A DNA stretch of 64,000 bases from Bin55 sp009840545. GTDB lineage: Bacteria > Pseudomonadota > Gammaproteobacteria > Pseudomonadales > Azotimanducaceae. Shown piece after piece: positions 46,084 to 54,539 of the stretch. Position 1 is the first letter of the stretch. Every line of letters begins with the position of its first letter. The notes beneath the pieces were generated by a model. That model worked only from the letters and a program-made list of their open reading frames with translations. It did no database searches and was not told where the DNA came from. The position numbers and the translations under genes are program-made. The stretch spans positions 3,572,787 to 3,636,786 of the forward strand of contig OZ242357.1 of the NCBI GenBank assembly GCA_965208815.1. Direction: 5' to 3'.

Positions 46084-46234
46084 TTGTCCAGACGCCTAGT
46101 TGATCACGAGTTGCTTGAACCTTCGGGATCGATGCCAATGGAGAACTAGGCTCAAAGTGAAACGACTCTTCTTCACTATCCGCTCTGAGCTGCCAAATAT
46201 ACTATTTGGGGTCCCATGCTAGCTGGTCCGTCGC

Positions 46235-46978
46235 TTGCGAAAACCTCTTGTTGTTGCAAACTGGAAAATGCACGGTTCCTTGGAACTGTGCCAAGATTAC
46301 GCCCTCAAACTGAATGCGCCTCCTGACGTCGATGTGTGGGTTGCTCCTCCAGCTCTCTACACTCAACGATTGATCGACTCGGTTCGAGTTCCCATCAAGG
46401 TTGGTGTACAAGACATACATTGGGAACAGAAGGGAGCATGTACCGGTGAATTGGCTCCGATTATGCTCTCGGATATAGGAGCGAGCTTTGCGATCGTTGG
46501 ACATTCCGAACGACGTGCGCAATTCGCTGAGACCGACCAGATTGTGGCGCAAAAGTGCAGGGCATGTGTCGTTGCAGGAGTCATTCCTGTAGTTTGTGTG
46601 GGCGAGTCTTTGAAGGAGAGAGAAAGTGGAGTTGCAGAAAGCGTAGTTTGGGATCAAGTGAATTCAGTCTTGTCTAAGTGCGACTCGTTCATGCCCCAGC
46701 AAGTCGTGTTTGCATACGAGCCGATCTGGGCGATTGGAACCGGTGTGGTGGCAAATCCCGAGGACGCAGAAGGCATGCAAAACCATGTTCGTAGTATGAT
46801 TTCAAGTATGACGGACTTGGATGCGGAGCAAATTCGCATCCTATATGGGGGCAGTGTCAAGATTGAGAATGCTCCCGCTCTTGTCGCACAACAAAATGTC
46901 GATGGTTTTTTGGTGGGTGGCGCATCGCTCGAAGTGGACGACTTTCAGCGTATTTGTCAGATTGCTTCAGGTGACTAG
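46235..46978 (+). CDS. tpiA: Triosephosphate isomerase
   Basis: 247 aa. Interconverts glyceraldehyde-3-phosphate and dihydroxyacetone phosphate. Catalytic residues: Lys in VANWKMHGS, His in VGHSERRAQF, Glu in AYEPIWAIGTG; the phosphate-binding ends GGSVK and LVGGASL are present. The start is a TTG giving MRKPLVVANWKM; no good ribosome site is seen, and an in-frame stop at 46220 prevents a longer form. Followed by secG after 3 bp. Confidence 0.96.
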   Translation: MRKPLVVANWKMHGSLELCQDYALKLNAPPDVDVWVAPPALYTQRLIDSVRVPIKVGVQDIHWEQKGACTGELAPIMLSDIGASFAIVGHSERRAQFAETDQIVAQKCRACVVAGVIPVVCVGESLKERESGVAESVVWDQVNSVLSKCDSFMPQQVVFAYEPIWAIGTGVVANPEDAEGMQNHVRSMISSMTDLDAEQIRILYGGSVKIENAPALVAQQNVDGFLVGGASLEVDDFQRICQIASGD

Positions 46979-46981
46979 GTT

Positions 46982-47464
46982 ATGGAATTATTTGAAACAG
47001 TTCTTCTTATATTGCTAGTAGTAGTTTCGGTGTCTCTCGGCGGATTGGTATTGATCCAACAGAGCAAGGGCGCAGATATTGGTGCCGCGTTTGGCAGTGG
47101 TGCAGCAAACACCCTTTTTGGTTCGTCAGGAGCCACCTCTTTCATTGTCAAGTTCACCGCTGCGCTTGCTATAGGTTATTTCTTGATTGCGTTTGGATTG
47201 GCTTACACAGCAAAGGAACGAGCCGACAGTTTGAAGTCGTACGAGATTGAAAGTTTGCCTGCAATGGTCGAGGACGGAGACGCAATTCCGTCGGACGAAG
47301 GTGCTGTCACGACCACGGACGAACAGGATACCCAAGACGTTCAACTTCCTCTGGAAGGTGACGACATGCCCGATTTGCAGACACCGTCGATGGAAGGTGC
47401 TCAGGGCAGTGAAGATTCGTCGAACACCAGCGACGAAGATACCGAAGAATTGCCGGATTTCTAG
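46982..47464 (+). CDS. secG: SecG protein-export membrane protein
   Basis: 160 aa. Two membrane segments (residues 3-22 and about 53-72) flank the conserved loop LIQQSKGADIGAAFGSGAANTLFGSSGA, the hallmark of SecG in the SecYEG translocon. The acidic C-terminal tail of about 80 residues is longer than usual and of low complexity. The order tpiA-secG-tRNA-Leu matches E. coli in part. Confidence 0.95.
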   Translation: MELFETVLLILLVVVSVSLGGLVLIQQSKGADIGAAFGSGAANTLFGSSGATSFIVKFTAALAIGYFLIAFGLAYTAKERADSLKSYEIESLPAMVEDGDAIPSDEGAVTTTDEQDTQDVQLPLEGDDMPDLQTPSMEGAQGSEDSSNTSDEDTEELPDF

Positions 47465-47509
47465 TGATCATGTAAACGCATAATCTGGATTCTCCAATTA
47501 CAGATTGCC

Positions 47510-47596
47510 GCCGAAGTGGTGGAATTGGTAGACACGCTACCTTGAGGGGGTAGTGGGTTCATGCCCGTGGAGGTTCGAGTCCTCTCTTCGGCACCA
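47510..47596 (+). tRNA. tRNA-Leu (anticodon GAG)
   Basis: 87 nt with encoded CCA and the long variable arm of leucine tRNAs. The acceptor stem GCCGAAG pairs with CTTCGGC, and the anticodon loop TTGAGGG gives GAG (reads CTC/CTT). The position after secG matches leuU of E. coli. Confidence 0.97.
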
Positions 47597-47605
47597 CAAT
47601 TTCCT

Positions 47606-47639
47606 GTACAGGTGAGGAAATTTCGACCCTCACCTGTAC
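47606..47639 (+). terminator. Strong hairpin between tRNA-Leu and tRNA-fMet
   Basis: GTACAGGTGAGG at 47606-47617 pairs perfectly with CCTCACCTGTAC at 47628-47639 around a 10-nt loop. Twelve uninterrupted pairs just after a tRNA suggest a transcription end or processing signal. No T-run follows, so a classic intrinsic terminator is not assured. Confidence 0.55.
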
Positions 47640-47663
47640 TCAGGAGTTCTATTGCCCTTTGAC

Positions 47664-47692
47664 TTGCTTAACGGGTTGTACACCCCTATAAT
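47664..47692 (+). promoter_or_regulatory. Sigma-70 promoter of tRNA-fMet and the nusA-infB operon
   Basis: TTGCTT at 47664-47669 and a perfect TATAAT at 47687-47692, 17 bp apart. The bases after the -10 (TGCGACCG) are GC-rich, the discriminator type linked to growth-rate and stringent control of stable-RNA promoters. The tRNA starts 16 bp after the -10. Confidence 0.82.
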
Positions 47693-47707
47693 TGCGACCG
47701 TTGCTGA

Positions 47708-47783
47708 TGCGGGGTGGAGCAGTTGGTAGCTCGATGGGCTCATAACCCATAGGTCGGAGGTTCGAATCCTTCCCCCGCTACCA
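47708..47783 (+). tRNA. Initiator tRNA-fMet (anticodon CAT)
   Basis: 76 nt with encoded CCA. The loop CTCATAA gives CAT, and the anticodon stem ends in three G-C pairs (GGG/CCC), a mark of initiator tRNAs. The first acceptor pair is T1 opposite T72, so it is unpaired, as required for formylation, although E. coli uses C-A. Its position before rimP-nusA corresponds to metY. Confidence 0.95.
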
Positions 47784-48014
47784 CGATAGTAGAGTAATCG
47801 CTACCGCTGAAGCGCGGGTAGCTTTGCTTGTTGACTATCTTGTGTTTGTCGCTCGCATCGGACGATGGGAGACGCAAGCACTTGTGGCTTCTGACGGTTG
47901 TTGGGTGTTGGTACGACTCGAACCAAGACCTCAACGAACTGTGGTCTCCCGAATAGGACGCGGCTTTCGCTTCGTGTTGAAGCGAGGGTCGTATTGTGCT
48001 GCGTGAGCATAGGA

Positions 48015-48473
48015 ATGAACGGAAGCTCGACCAGACTTGAAGGCTTGCTGGCTCCTACTGTGGAAGCCATGGGTTTCAGTCTGTGGGGCATCGAATATTC
48101 GCAACGCAATAGACGAGGAAACCTTTGGGTCTTCATTGACTCAAAGAAAGGCGTGACTGTTGATGACTGTGCGAGGGTCAGCGACCAGATTGAAGCAGTT
48201 TTGGATATTGAGAAAATTCTCCCGGAAGACCTGCGAATACAGGTATCTTCGCCTGGAATGGACAGAGTCTTGTTCAAACCAGAGCAATTTGAAGCCTACG
48301 TTGGTGAAGTGATCGACGTGCGTCTCTTGTGGCCAAAAATGGGCCGCTCGCACATTCGTGGGCGGTTGTGTGCGAGTGGCACTGAGCGGTTTAGCGTCGA
48401 TATGGACGAAGGACAGCTCGAGCTCGAATTCGACCAAGTGCGTCGTGCGCGAATTGTGCCCACATTTAACTAG
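48015..48473 (+). CDS. rimP: RimP ribosome maturation factor
   Basis: 152 aa from ATG 48015; a GTG four codons earlier is possible. RimP helps 30S assembly. The motifs LEGLLAPTVEAMGFSLWGIEY, VDDCARVSDQIEAVLD and LRIQVSSPGMDRVLFKPEQFEAYVGEVIDV are typical. First protein gene of the metY-rimP-nusA-infB transcript. Confidence 0.95.
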   Translation: MNGSSTRLEGLLAPTVEAMGFSLWGIEYSQRNRRGNLWVFIDSKKGVTVDDCARVSDQIEAVLDIEKILPEDLRIQVSSPGMDRVLFKPEQFEAYVGEVIDVRLLWPKMGRSHIRGRLCASGTERFSVDMDEGQLELEFDQVRRARIVPTFN

Positions 48474-48486
48474 AAATCGAAGAAAA

Positions 48487-50067
48487 ATGAACTTCAAAGA
48501 AATCAGCAATGCAGTGGAATCGGTTTCCAACGAGAAGGGCATCTCTCAGGAAATCGTATTTGGAGCGATTGAAGCCGCTTTGGCGACGGCAACCAAACGT
48601 CGAATGCGTGAAAACGCTGAGTTTCGTGTGTCCATAGACTGGATTGAGGATACATGCAACACCTATCGGGTTTGGACGGTAGTCGATCGTGACAAGATGC
48701 TTGACGACCCGGAGCCCTCACAGACGTGGCAGCTGAATGCAGATGAAGAAGAGAAAGTCAGCTGGGAACTCCAAGCATTTAATCCCGATGCCCACCTGAC
48801 ACTCGACCAAGCAAAAGAGAAGGATCCCGATCTGGTAGTTGGAGACACTTGGGAAGAGCCGTGGCCAAATGTGGACTTCGGCCGAATCATGGCTCAAATT
48901 GCTCGCCAAGTCATTCTTCAAAAAGTGCGAGAGGCTGAACGCGAGCGAGTCGCTTCGGAATATCGAACCAAGGTTGGACAATTGATTAGCGGTACGGTCA
49001 AGAGATCCAGCAGAGACTCTGCAGTGATTCTTGATCTCGGCAACAATGTGGAAGGTGCACTGTATCGAGAGCACATCATTCCAAGAGAACAGCTCCGTGT
49101 TGAGGATCGAGTAAGAGCGTACTTGCTAAGAATCGACTCCGAGAACAAGGGTCCACAGCTCATTCTGTCTCGTACATGCACTGAAATGCTCATCGAGCTT
49201 TTTCGAGTTGAAGTACCTGAAATTGCCGAGGAAGTTATCGAGATCCGAGGAGCGGCTCGCATACCTGGTCAGCGGGCAAAAGTCGCCGTTACGACAAACG
49301 ACCGCCGCATCGATGCAGTGGGCGCGTGTGTGGGGATGAGAGGTTCTCGCGTACAAGCAGTGTCTGGAGCATTGGACAACGAGCGAATTGATGTTGTCCA
49401 GTGGGATGCCGATCCCGTGCAATTGGTGATTAATGCAATGAGCCCAGTGACTATTGAACAAATAGTCCGGGACGATGACTTGCATTCGATGGACATTCTG
49501 GTCCGACAGGAACAACATGCCATTGCAATTGGATCAAACGGAGAGAACGTTCGACTAGCAAGCGAACTCTGCGGATGGAAACTCAACATTCGTCGTTACG
49601 ACGATGCGATTCGAGAACAAGAGGAGAAGGAGCAACGTCTGATAGAAATGTTCATGAACCGTCTCGAAGTGGATGAGGACCTTGCCCAAGTGCTCGTCGA
49701 GGAGAGCTTCACTTCTCTGGAAGAGGTCGCTTACGTGGACATCAACGAAATGTTGGACATTGAGGGATTCACAGAGGAAATCGTTCAGGCATTGCGTGAG
49801 CGAGCCGAACTTGCGCTTCAAGAAAATGACGATAGCGACGAAGACACGACTCAGTCGGAGTCTCCATCTGTTGAGTTGCTCAACATGGATGGTATGACGG
49901 ATATGGTGGCATGGAGATTGGCATCCCAAGGGATCCGTACCGTACCGGACCTCGCGGACTTAGCGATACCGGACATTTTGGACATGGAGATTGGGATCGA
50001 TGCGGAGACTGCCGGAAAACTCATAATGGCCGCGCGTCAACCAATGTTTGAGTCTTCAGACAGCTAG
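48487..50067 (+). CDS. nusA: Transcription factor NusA
   Basis: 526 aa from ATG 48487. In order: the N-terminal RNA polymerase-binding domain (VFGAIEAALATATKRR), an S1 domain (LISGTVKRSSRDSAVILDLGNNVEGAL), two KH domains (VGACVGMRGSRVQAVSGAL and AIAIGSNGENVRLASELCGW), and two C-terminal acidic repeats (SLEEVAYVDINEMLDIEGF and WRLASQGIRTVPDLADL). Modulates pausing, termination and antitermination. The frame is open further upstream but the homology begins at this ATG. Confidence 0.97.
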   Translation: MNFKEISNAVESVSNEKGISQEIVFGAIEAALATATKRRMRENAEFRVSIDWIEDTCNTYRVWTVVDRDKMLDDPEPSQTWQLNADEEEKVSWELQAFNPDAHLTLDQAKEKDPDLVVGDTWEEPWPNVDFGRIMAQIARQVILQKVREAERERVASEYRTKVGQLISGTVKRSSRDSAVILDLGNNVEGALYREHIIPREQLRVEDRVRAYLLRIDSENKGPQLILSRTCTEMLIELFRVEVPEIAEEVIEIRGAARIPGQRAKVAVTTNDRRIDAVGACVGMRGSRVQAVSGALDNERIDVVQWDADPVQLVINAMSPVTIEQIVRDDDLHSMDILVRQEQHAIAIGSNGENVRLASELCGWKLNIRRYDDAIREQEEKEQRLIEMFMNRLEVDEDLAQVLVEESFTSLEEVAYVDINEMLDIEGFTEEIVQALRERAELALQENDDSDEDTTQSESPSVELLNMDGMTDMVAWRLASQGIRTVPDLADLAIPDILDMEIGIDAETAGKLIMAARQPMFESSDS

Positions 50068-50114
50068 CACTGGATGCCAAAGCAAATTAATCACGAGGAA
50101 GGAAACCCAACTTA

Positions 50115-52877
50115 ATGAGCTCGGTTGTCAACGATACGGTCGCTGATATTGCAGAACGTCAGAATATCGACGTTCAAAAGTTGCTGGACAATATCGCGCT
50201 GGCGGGGTTGCCTCAAAAAGAGTCGACAGACTCAATTTCCAGTCAGGATGTTGTAGTGCTTGTTGACTACATGAGAAAGCAGCAGTCAGTTGCAGCAGGT
50301 ACCGAGGATTCTCGCCAGATCGATAGACAATCCACATCAGGCACCACTGCACGTCGTGACACCGCCGGTGGCGTGGGTACGCTCACACGATCTCGACCGA
50401 CGACATTGGGATTGCAGAGATCTGCAAGCACTGTTCGCGTGGCAAAGGTTCGACGACGTCGAATTGTTCGAAAAGACGCACCAACTCCGGAGACCTCGAC
50501 TCCAACTTCTATTGAGCCAACACCAACAGCGGCCGAGTCTGAAGCCACCGAAGGCACAACCGCATTGCGTGATTCCGGAGCCAAAGCCACCGAGGAGCAG
50601 CTCCAGGCCAAAGCTACTCCAGATGCGACTCAACCAGCGACGACACCTTCAGGAGAAGAACTTTCTCAGCTGGAGTTGGAAAAGGAACGGATTCGCCAGG
50701 AAGAAGCGAAACGGGTCGCAGCGGAAGAGGAAATCAGACGCAAGCAACAGGAGCGATCGGAAGAGTCTCGCCAACGCCAAGAAGCTGAGCGACTCCGAAC
50801 CGAGGAACTGGAACGAGCAAGGATCGATCGTGAGAAAGCGCTGGAACAAGCTCGTGAGGAAGAAATGCGGAAGCAGCGCGAGGCTGCGGATGCGGCTGCA
50901 CGGGCTGAAGCGGCAGCCATCACTGTTGAACGTGGCGGAAAGCGCAGGGACGAACGGAAGCAACGGGGCGGACGAGCCGGTATTGGCGAACCGTTGGATT
51001 TGCGTGGTACGGGCGCGAAACGAGTAGCCTCAAGTCGCAGGCGAACGCTACGCGAACGCAACAAGAAACGATCGTTCGAAGTAACTAAGACGGGAGGGGA
51101 GTTCTCCAGACCCGTTGAGAAGGTCGTTCACGACGTTGAGATATCTGAAGCAATCACGGTAGGTGAACTTGCGCGCAAGATGTCGGTGAAATCTTCGGAA
51201 GTCATCACGACTCTCATGAAATTGGGTGAAATGGTCACGATTAACCAGACCATCGACACCGACACCGCTTCGCTTGTAGTCGAAGAAATGGGGCATAAAG
51301 CGCACATTGTTTCGAGAGATCCCATGGAGGAAGAACTTGTCTCAGCGCAACAAACAGAAGGGTCAGCGGAAGGTCGTTCGCCTGTTATCGTCGTCATGGG
51401 ACACGTCGACCATGGCAAGACCTCCTTGCTCGACTACATCAGAAAGTCTCGGGTGGTAAATGAAGAACAAGGTGGAATCACGCAACATATCGGTGCATAC
51501 CACATAGCTACTCCTCACGGCTCAATGACATTTTTGGACACCCCGGGTCATGCTGCATTTTCTGCAATGAGAGCACGGGGAGCGAGCGCGACGGACATCG
51601 TAGTATTAGTTTGTGCCGCAGACGATGGTGTCATGCCGCAAACAGAAGAAGCGGTGCAACATGCATTGGCAGCCAAAGTGCCAATGATCGTTGCGGTCAA
51701 CAAGATTGATCTGCCTGGTGTAGACCCAGCTCGCGTCAGAAATGAATTAAATGCCATTGGCGTGACGCCCGACGAATGGGGCGGAGAAACTCAATTCGTA
51801 GATGTCTCTGCTGAAACGGGCGAGGGAATCGAGGATCTTCTTACCGCAATCTCGCTCTTGGCGGAAGTGCATGAGTTCAAGGCGTATCCCGAGTCAATCG
51901 CCAAAGGCGTGGTCATCGAATCTAAATTGGACCGCGGACGCGGTCCCGTTGCCACGCTGCTTGTTCAAAACGGAACTCTAAGAAAAGGCGACATTGTGCT
52001 CGCTGGCGAGTGCTATGGAAGGGTTAGATCCCTCGTCGACGATCAAGGAAAAGTGGTTGACGAAGCCGCACCTTCGATACCGGTGGAGGTGTTGGGGCTG
52101 AATGGCGCACCGTCTGCAGGCGACGACTTCAATGTAACGTTGGATGAGCGCCAAGCTCGCCAATTGGCGAGTTCTCGCTTGGCGAAGAATCAGCAAAAGC
52201 AAACTGTCCTTCGGCAGACATCTCGCTTGGAATCCATGTTCGCAAACTTGGGACGAGGAGAGAAACGAATTCTCAATATCGTTCTCAAGACCGATGTGCG
52301 TGGTTCTCTAGAAGCAATTACTCAAGCCTGTGCGGACATCGGAAACGACGAAGTCGCAGTTCAAGTGCTTGGGTCCGGCGTGGGAGGAATCACCGAGTCC
52401 GATGTGAATATGTCGCTTGCCTACGATGCAATGGTCTTTGGGTTCAATGTTCGACTGGACAATGCCGCCAAGCGCTTAGTCGAACAGAATTCGTTGGAAG
52501 TCCGTTACTACAGCATCATTTACGAACTGTTGGACGATATTAAGAGAATCCTTGAGGACATGTTGGTGCCCGAGGTTCGCGAGGAGATACTTGGCACGGC
52601 GGAAGTTCGAGATGTCTTTCATTCTCCTCGGTTTGGCAACATTGCCGGATGCATGGTTGTAGAAGGTTTGGTTTCCCGAAATAAGAAGATTCGTGTGTTG
52701 CGTGATAGCACGGTGATATACGAGGGAGAGCTTGAGTCTCTTCGACGATTCAAAGATGATGTGGTTGAAGTTCGAAACGGATTTGAATGCGGAATTGGAG
52801 TTCGCAACTACAACGATGTAAGAGAGGGTGATCGCATTGAAGTCTTTGAGTCGCGCGAAGTTGCGCGTGCGTTGTAA
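50115..52877 (+). CDS. infB: Translation initiation factor IF-2
   Basis: 920 aa. An IF2-N domain begins the protein, followed by a long charged region rich in Glu, Arg and Ala (about residues 170-320). The G domain has GHVDHGKTSLLDYIR, DTPGHAAFSAMRARG and NKIDLPG, and the C-terminal domains bind fMet-tRNA. AGGAAGG lies upstream of the ATG. The last base of the gene is the first base of rbfA (TAATG). Confidence 0.98.
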   Translation: MSSVVNDTVADIAERQNIDVQKLLDNIALAGLPQKESTDSISSQDVVVLVDYMRKQQSVAAGTEDSRQIDRQSTSGTTARRDTAGGVGTLTRSRPTTLGLQRSASTVRVAKVRRRRIVRKDAPTPETSTPTSIEPTPTAAESEATEGTTALRDSGAKATEEQLQAKATPDATQPATTPSGEELSQLELEKERIRQEEAKRVAAEEEIRRKQQERSEESRQRQEAERLRTEELERARIDREKALEQAREEEMRKQREAADAAARAEAAAITVERGGKRRDERKQRGGRAGIGEPLDLRGTGAKRVASSRRRTLRERNKKRSFEVTKTGGEFSRPVEKVVHDVEISEAITVGELARKMSVKSSEVITTLMKLGEMVTINQTIDTDTASLVVEEMGHKAHIVSRDPMEEELVSAQQTEGSAEGRSPVIVVMGHVDHGKTSLLDYIRKSRVVNEEQGGITQHIGAYHIATPHGSMTFLDTPGHAAFSAMRARGASATDIVVLVCAADDGVMPQTEEAVQHALAAKVPMIVAVNKIDLPGVDPARVRNELNAIGVTPDEWGGETQFVDVSAETGEGIEDLLTAISLLAEVHEFKAYPESIAKGVVIESKLDRGRGPVATLLVQNGTLRKGDIVLAGECYGRVRSLVDDQGKVVDEAAPSIPVEVLGLNGAPSAGDDFNVTLDERQARQLASSRLAKNQQKQTVLRQTSRLESMFANLGRGEKRILNIVLKTDVRGSLEAITQACADIGNDEVAVQVLGSGVGGITESDVNMSLAYDAMVFGFNVRLDNAAKRLVEQNSLEVRYYSIIYELLDDIKRILEDMLVPEVREEILGTAEVRDVFHSPRFGNIAGCMVVEGLVSRNKKIRVLRDSTVIYEGELESLRRFKDDVVEVRNGFECGIGVRNYNDVREGDRIEVFESREVARAL

Positions 52878-53293
52878 TGCCTCGTGTACGCGTGCTTCAT
52901 CGATCGGATTCGTTCGGTCGGGAGCTTCGAGTAGCCGAGCATATTCGAAAGGAACTCATCGATGTCATCCGAAGAAAGATGCGCGATCCACGCGTTTCTT
53001 CGATCGAAATTTCCATTACTGAAGTGCTAGTCACGAGGGACATTTCAATTGCGGATGTCTTTGTTCGACACGCAGACTTGAGTGAATCCACCGAGAAGGA
53101 AAAGCTTATTGAGGTTTTTGAAAGGGCGGCAGGATTTTTGCGTTCGGAATTGGCGCAACGCCTTGCGATGCGTAATACACCGCAATTGCGTTTTCACTAT
53201 GACGACATGGAGGAGGTCGGACATCGAATGGACACCTTGATTGACAAGGCGATGGCTCGAGAATCTTTGTCCGAACGAGTACCTCTTGAATAG
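52877..53293 (+). CDS. rbfA: Ribosome-binding factor A
   Basis: 138 aa. RbfA binds the 30S subunit during 16S maturation and cold adaptation. The single KH-like domain has VAEHIRKELIDVIRRKMRDPRV, VLVTRDISIADVFV, FLRSELAQRLAMRNTPQLRFHYDD. Overlaps infB by one base and truB by 8 bp. Confidence 0.96.
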   Translation: MPRVRVLHRSDSFGRELRVAEHIRKELIDVIRRKMRDPRVSSIEISITEVLVTRDISIADVFVRHADLSESTEKEKLIEVFERAAGFLRSELAQRLAMRNTPQLRFHYDDMEEVGHRMDTLIDKAMARESLSERVPLE

Positions 53294-54203
53294 ACGCAAA
53301 TCACGTGGCCGCGATGTTCACGGAATCCTAGTTCTCGACAAGCCTGCAGGAATCACTTCCAACGCAGCGTTGCAACAGGTCAAACGTCTATTTAGTGCCA
53401 AGAAGGTTGGGCACACCGGAAGTCTAGATCCATTGGCGACTGGGGCCTTGCCCCTTTGCTTTGGGGAGGCCACAAAGTTCTCTCAGTTCCTCTTGAATGC
53501 GGATAAGCACTATCAAGTGGAAGCGGTCCTTGGAGTTTCGACGGACAGTGGGGATGCGGAAGGCGAGGTTTGCAGCGAGCGTAACTGGGAGCATGTTGGG
53601 CAAAGCGATTTGGAAAACGTACTGCCTCGTTATCGAGGTGAAATTGAACAGGTTCCATCGATGTTTTCGGCTGTTAAGAGTAATGGCCAGCCGTTGTATC
53701 GGCTAGCACGTCAAGGACTGGATGTGCCTAGAGATCCCCGTACCATCACAATATTCACGAATGAACTGAGTGCGTTTTGTCCGCCTAAGTTTAGGTTGGA
53801 CGTCCATTGCAGCAAGGGCACCTATGTCCGCACACTTGTATCTGACATTGGAGAAGACTTGAACTGTGGGGCGCACGTCACGGGATTGCGAAGAACTCGT
53901 GTAGGTTCCTTCGACGAGAGTCGCCTGTTGACGATGGACCAAATAGAAACTGCCTGCCAAGAAAACCGCGCAGACGAACTGCTGCTTCCCACATGGAGCG
54001 CAGTTCGAGAATGGCCTGCAGTGTATGTTGCAGGATCAAACGCATATAGTGTGAAACATGGTCAACCAGTGCGAGTAAGGGAAGCACCACTCGAGGGTTG
54101 GGTTAGATTGTGCGAGACAGTTGGTGGCTCCGAAGAGAGATTTCTTGGAGTTGGAGAGGTGCTTTTGGACGGAAGGGTTGCACCGCGCCGAATGATTGCA
54201 TGA
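53286..54203 (+). CDS. truB: tRNA pseudouridine-55 synthase
   Basis: 305 aa from TTG 53286, which overlaps the rbfA stop and begins MNRRKSRGRDVHGILVLDKP; a TTG at 53241 would add 15 unlikely residues. The catalytic aspartate is in VGHTGSLDPLATGALP, with KHYQVEAVLGVSTDSGD, VPSMFSAVKSNGQPLYRLAR and CSKGTYVRTLVSDIG following. The C-terminal PUA-like region is present. Confidence 0.95.
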   Translation: MNRRKSRGRDVHGILVLDKPAGITSNAALQQVKRLFSAKKVGHTGSLDPLATGALPLCFGEATKFSQFLLNADKHYQVEAVLGVSTDSGDAEGEVCSERNWEHVGQSDLENVLPRYRGEIEQVPSMFSAVKSNGQPLYRLARQGLDVPRDPRTITIFTNELSAFCPPKFRLDVHCSKGTYVRTLVSDIGEDLNCGAHVTGLRRTRVGSFDESRLLTMDQIETACQENRADELLLPTWSAVREWPAVYVAGSNAYSVKHGQPVRVREAPLEGWVRLCETVGGSEERFLGVGEVLLDGRVAPRRMIA

Positions 54204-54248
54204 AGCGTTTTACAACTGAAAGTGAAGACAGAATCTAGGGGGCTAGAT

Positions 54249-54518
54249 ATGGCATTAAGTGCCGAGACAAAGTATGAAGTGCTCAAGGAGTTTGGACGCG
54301 GAGAGGGCGATACAGGATCGCCAGAAGTCCAAGTAGCACTACTGACCAAAAACATTAACTCTGTGCAGGAGCATTTGCAGCAACACAAAGGGGACAACCA
54401 CTCGCGACGTGGTTTGCAGATCATGGTTGCCCGCCGCCGCAAGCTCTTGGACTACTTAAGGTCGAAAGATGTAGATCGATACAGGTTCCTCATTTCGCGA
54501 CTTGACATTAGACGCTAG
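54249..54518 (+). CDS. rpsO: 30S ribosomal protein S15
   Basis: 89 aa from ATG 54249, exactly the usual length; the open frame extends nine codons upstream but without homology. The motifs GDTGSPEVQVALLTKNINSVQEHLQQHKGDNHSRRGLQIMVARRRKLLDYL are unmistakable. Followed by pnp after 21 bp, as in E. coli. Confidence 0.97.
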   Translation: MALSAETKYEVLKEFGRGEGDTGSPEVQVALLTKNINSVQEHLQQHKGDNHSRRGLQIMVARRRKLLDYLRSKDVDRYRFLISRLDIRR

Positions 54519-54539
54519 ACGCGAAAAAAGGGGAATGGT

